Assembly: GCA_947173865.1 (NCBI GenBank)
Contig: CAMWGS010000006.1
Coordinates: 1-23,643 of the forward strand
Origin: an uncultured Ruminococcus sp.
GTDB taxonomy: Bacteria; Bacillota; Clostridia; Oscillospirales; Ruminococcaceae
Length of the DNA: 23,643 nt
Direction of reading: 5' to 3'
Both the position numbers and the translations under genes were made by a program. The notes under the pieces are model-generated. The model saw only the letters and a list, made by a program, of their open reading frames with translations, was not told the DNA's origin and made no database searches. Of the stretch, positions 22,225 through 23,643 are shown piece by piece. How positions within the stretch are numbered: the stretch's first letter is position 1; every line of letters starts with the position of its first letter.

Positions 22225-23595
22225 ATGAACTCATTTGAGGAAGTTTTTGAAAATGTAAAAAAATACTGCCTTGAAAACAACAAAATTCCCGCAATAGGTC
22301 TTAAAACATGGATTGACCCACTGAAACCCGTCAGCTTTGACGGTGCAAATGCTGTTTTTAAAATCCAGACAGGCTTTCAGCGGGGAATTGTTATGTCAAC
22401 GTACAGCTCAATACTCAAGGAGGCATTTCTCACCCTTCTCGGACTGAACGTGAATATAATAATCAACGTTGAATCAGAACAGGCATCACGAATCAGTGTT
22501 CTTACAAACGACGAACTTGACCAGAAACACGCCGAACTCCAGCAGACATATAAATTTGCAAACTATGACTACACGTTCGACACTTTCATTCAAGGACGTT
22601 CAAACGAATTTGCTCTTGCGTGCTGTAAATCCGTTGCCAAGAACTGCGGTGAGAAAAAGGTTCCCGAATATAATCCGCTGTTTATATACGGACCGTCGGG
22701 AATGGGCAAAACCCACCTTATAACCGCAATTTCCAATGAAGTAAGAAAAAATCACCCGAATCTGAACATAGTCTATGTGACAAGCGAAACTTTCGGAAAC
22801 GACCTTGTAAGCTCCCTGAGCGAAAAAGTTATTTCTGATTTCCACGACAAGTACAGAAATGCCGACATTCTGCTGATTGACGACATTCAGTTCTTTGTCG
22901 GCAAGGAACGTATGCAGGAGGAATTTTTCCATACCTTCTATAAGCTTCATCAGGAAGGCAGACAGATTGTCATCACCTCGGATAAAGCACCGAAAGAACT
23001 TCAGACACTCGAAAAACGCCTTATAACCCGATTTGAAGGCGGTCTTATTGCCGATATTTCCGCACCTGACTATGAAACACGTCTTGCTATCATTAACAGG
23101 AAATCCGAACTTTTAGACCTCAGAATGCCCGGAGAAGTAGCTGAATTCATGGCAAACCGCCTAAAGTCGAATATCAGACAGCTTGAAGGGGCAGTAATGA
23201 GACTGAAAGCACTCAATCACTTCGCAGGAAGTCCGATAACAATTTCAATGGCACAAAGCGTAATAAGGGACGTTCTCACGAATGAACAGCCTATTCCGAT
23301 TACCGTCGAGAAAATTATATCAGAAGTTTCCTCCGTTTACGGAGTTTCCCCCGATGACCTGAGGTCCAACAAGCGTTCCGCACAGATATCCATAGCAAGA
23401 AAAGTGGCTATCTACGTTGTCAGGGAAATCACACAGATGCCTCTTGCAACAATCGGAACTGAATTCGGCGGACGTGACCACTCAACTATTGTCTACTCTG
23501 TAACAAGCGTTTCCGACGCTATGAAAAAAGACCCTAATTTACAAAATCTTGTCAATGACATCATCAAAAATATAAAAGACAAGGGCAAACCTTAA
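22225..23595 (+). CDS. dnaA: Chromosomal replication initiator DnaA
   Basis: 456 residues from the ATG at 22225, preceded by TGGAGG at 6 nt; an in-frame ATG at 22207 has no ribosome site of its own and overlaps this one. Domain I (about 1-85) mediates DnaA-DnaA and helicase contacts, a short domain II linker follows, then the AAA+ domain III with Walker A GPSGMGKTH (about 158-166), Walker B LLIDDIQFF, and the arginine-finger region. Domain IV ends with the DNA-binding signature GGRDHSTIVYSV. ATP-DnaA oligomers bind the DnaA boxes and melt the origin. The gene diverges from rpmH, and its own upstream boxes suggest autoregulation. All catalytic and DNA-binding motifs are intact. Confidence 0.98.
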   Translation: MNSFEEVFENVKKYCLENNKIPAIGLKTWIDPLKPVSFDGANAVFKIQTGFQRGIVMSTYSSILKEAFLTLLGLNVNIIINVESEQASRISVLTNDELDQKHAELQQTYKFANYDYTFDTFIQGRSNEFALACCKSVAKNCGEKKVPEYNPLFIYGPSGMGKTHLITAISNEVRKNHPNLNIVYVTSETFGNDLVSSLSEKVISDFHDKYRNADILLIDDIQFFVGKERMQEEFFHTFYKLHQEGRQIVITSDKAPKELQTLEKRLITRFEGGLIADISAPDYETRLAIINRKSELLDLRMPGEVAEFMANRLKSNIRQLEGAVMRLKALNHFAGSPITISMAQSVIRDVLTNEQPIPITVEKIISEVSSVYGVSPDDLRSNKRSAQISIARKVAIYVVREITQMPLATIGTEFGGRDHSTIVYSVTSVSDAMKKDPNLQNLVNDIIKNIKDKGKP

Positions 23596-23643
23596 AAATT
23601 ATAATCAGTACATTATTTATCAATAAGTACAATTGGTATAAAT
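23596..23643. other. AT-rich spacer after dnaA with an imperfect palindrome
   Basis: The last 48 bases are AT-rich and include an imperfect inverted repeat at 23608-23630 (GTAC...TTATT / AATAA...GTAC). This is presumably the start of the dnaA-dnaN spacer, where Firmicutes often have the unwinding region; too little is visible to say more. Confidence 0.4.

Overview
The window is the left flank of a chromosomal replication origin, ending just past dnaA. Gene order leftward from dnaA is rpmH, rnpA, yidD, yidC, jag/khpB, mnmE, mnmG, rsmG, noc-like parB, parA (soj), parB (spo0J), serS. This is the classic origin layout of low-GC Gram-positive bacteria. AT-rich DNA, GGAGG ribosome sites, a Noc-like second ParB, a flavodiiron protein and a ferredoxin:thioredoxin reductase-type protein together suggest an anaerobic Clostridia member, probably Ruminococcus/Oscillospiraceae-like (inference; there is no rRNA or marker phylogeny to settle it).

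Region 1 (1-7977, minus strand) is one leftward operon with a consensus promoter at 7949-7977. It encodes a P-type Ca2+-ATPase, two TerD-family proteins, a Ser/Thr-kinase-like protein, a TerY-like VWA protein and a PP2C phosphatase cut by the window edge. This matches the published 'TerY-P' triad (VWA, PP2C, kinase) joined to TerD Ca2+-binding proteins and a cation pump, i.e. a probable Ca2+- and phosphorylation-linked stress system at the cell envelope.

Region 2 (7978-8339) is a divergent intergenic stretch with DnaA-box-like sequences, a 30-bp inverted repeat, a perfect parS palindrome and the fprA promoter. Region 3 (8340-10255, plus strand, pointing toward the origin) holds flavodiiron protein, FTR-like catalytic subunit, thioredoxin, then a 36-residue DUF3789-like membrane peptide between two terminators. 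The first three look like an O2/NO-detoxification and thiol-redox unit.

Region 4 (10275-14229, minus) is serS, parB, parA and noc. Region 5 (14365-21639, minus) runs from rsmG to rpmH: rRNA and tRNA modification, RNA binding, membrane insertion, RNase P and ribosomal protein L34. Four parS palindromes (8159, 13341, 13388, 16966) mark this as the origin-segregation domain loaded by ParB. Region 6 (21640-22224) contains the rpmH promoter, a putative oriC with DnaA boxes, and the dnaA promoter and leader. dnaA (22225-23595) reads rightward, and the last 48 bases are the start of the downstream spacer.

No tRNA, rRNA, CRISPR array or insertion sequence was seen. All genes except the left-edge PP2C gene appear intact.
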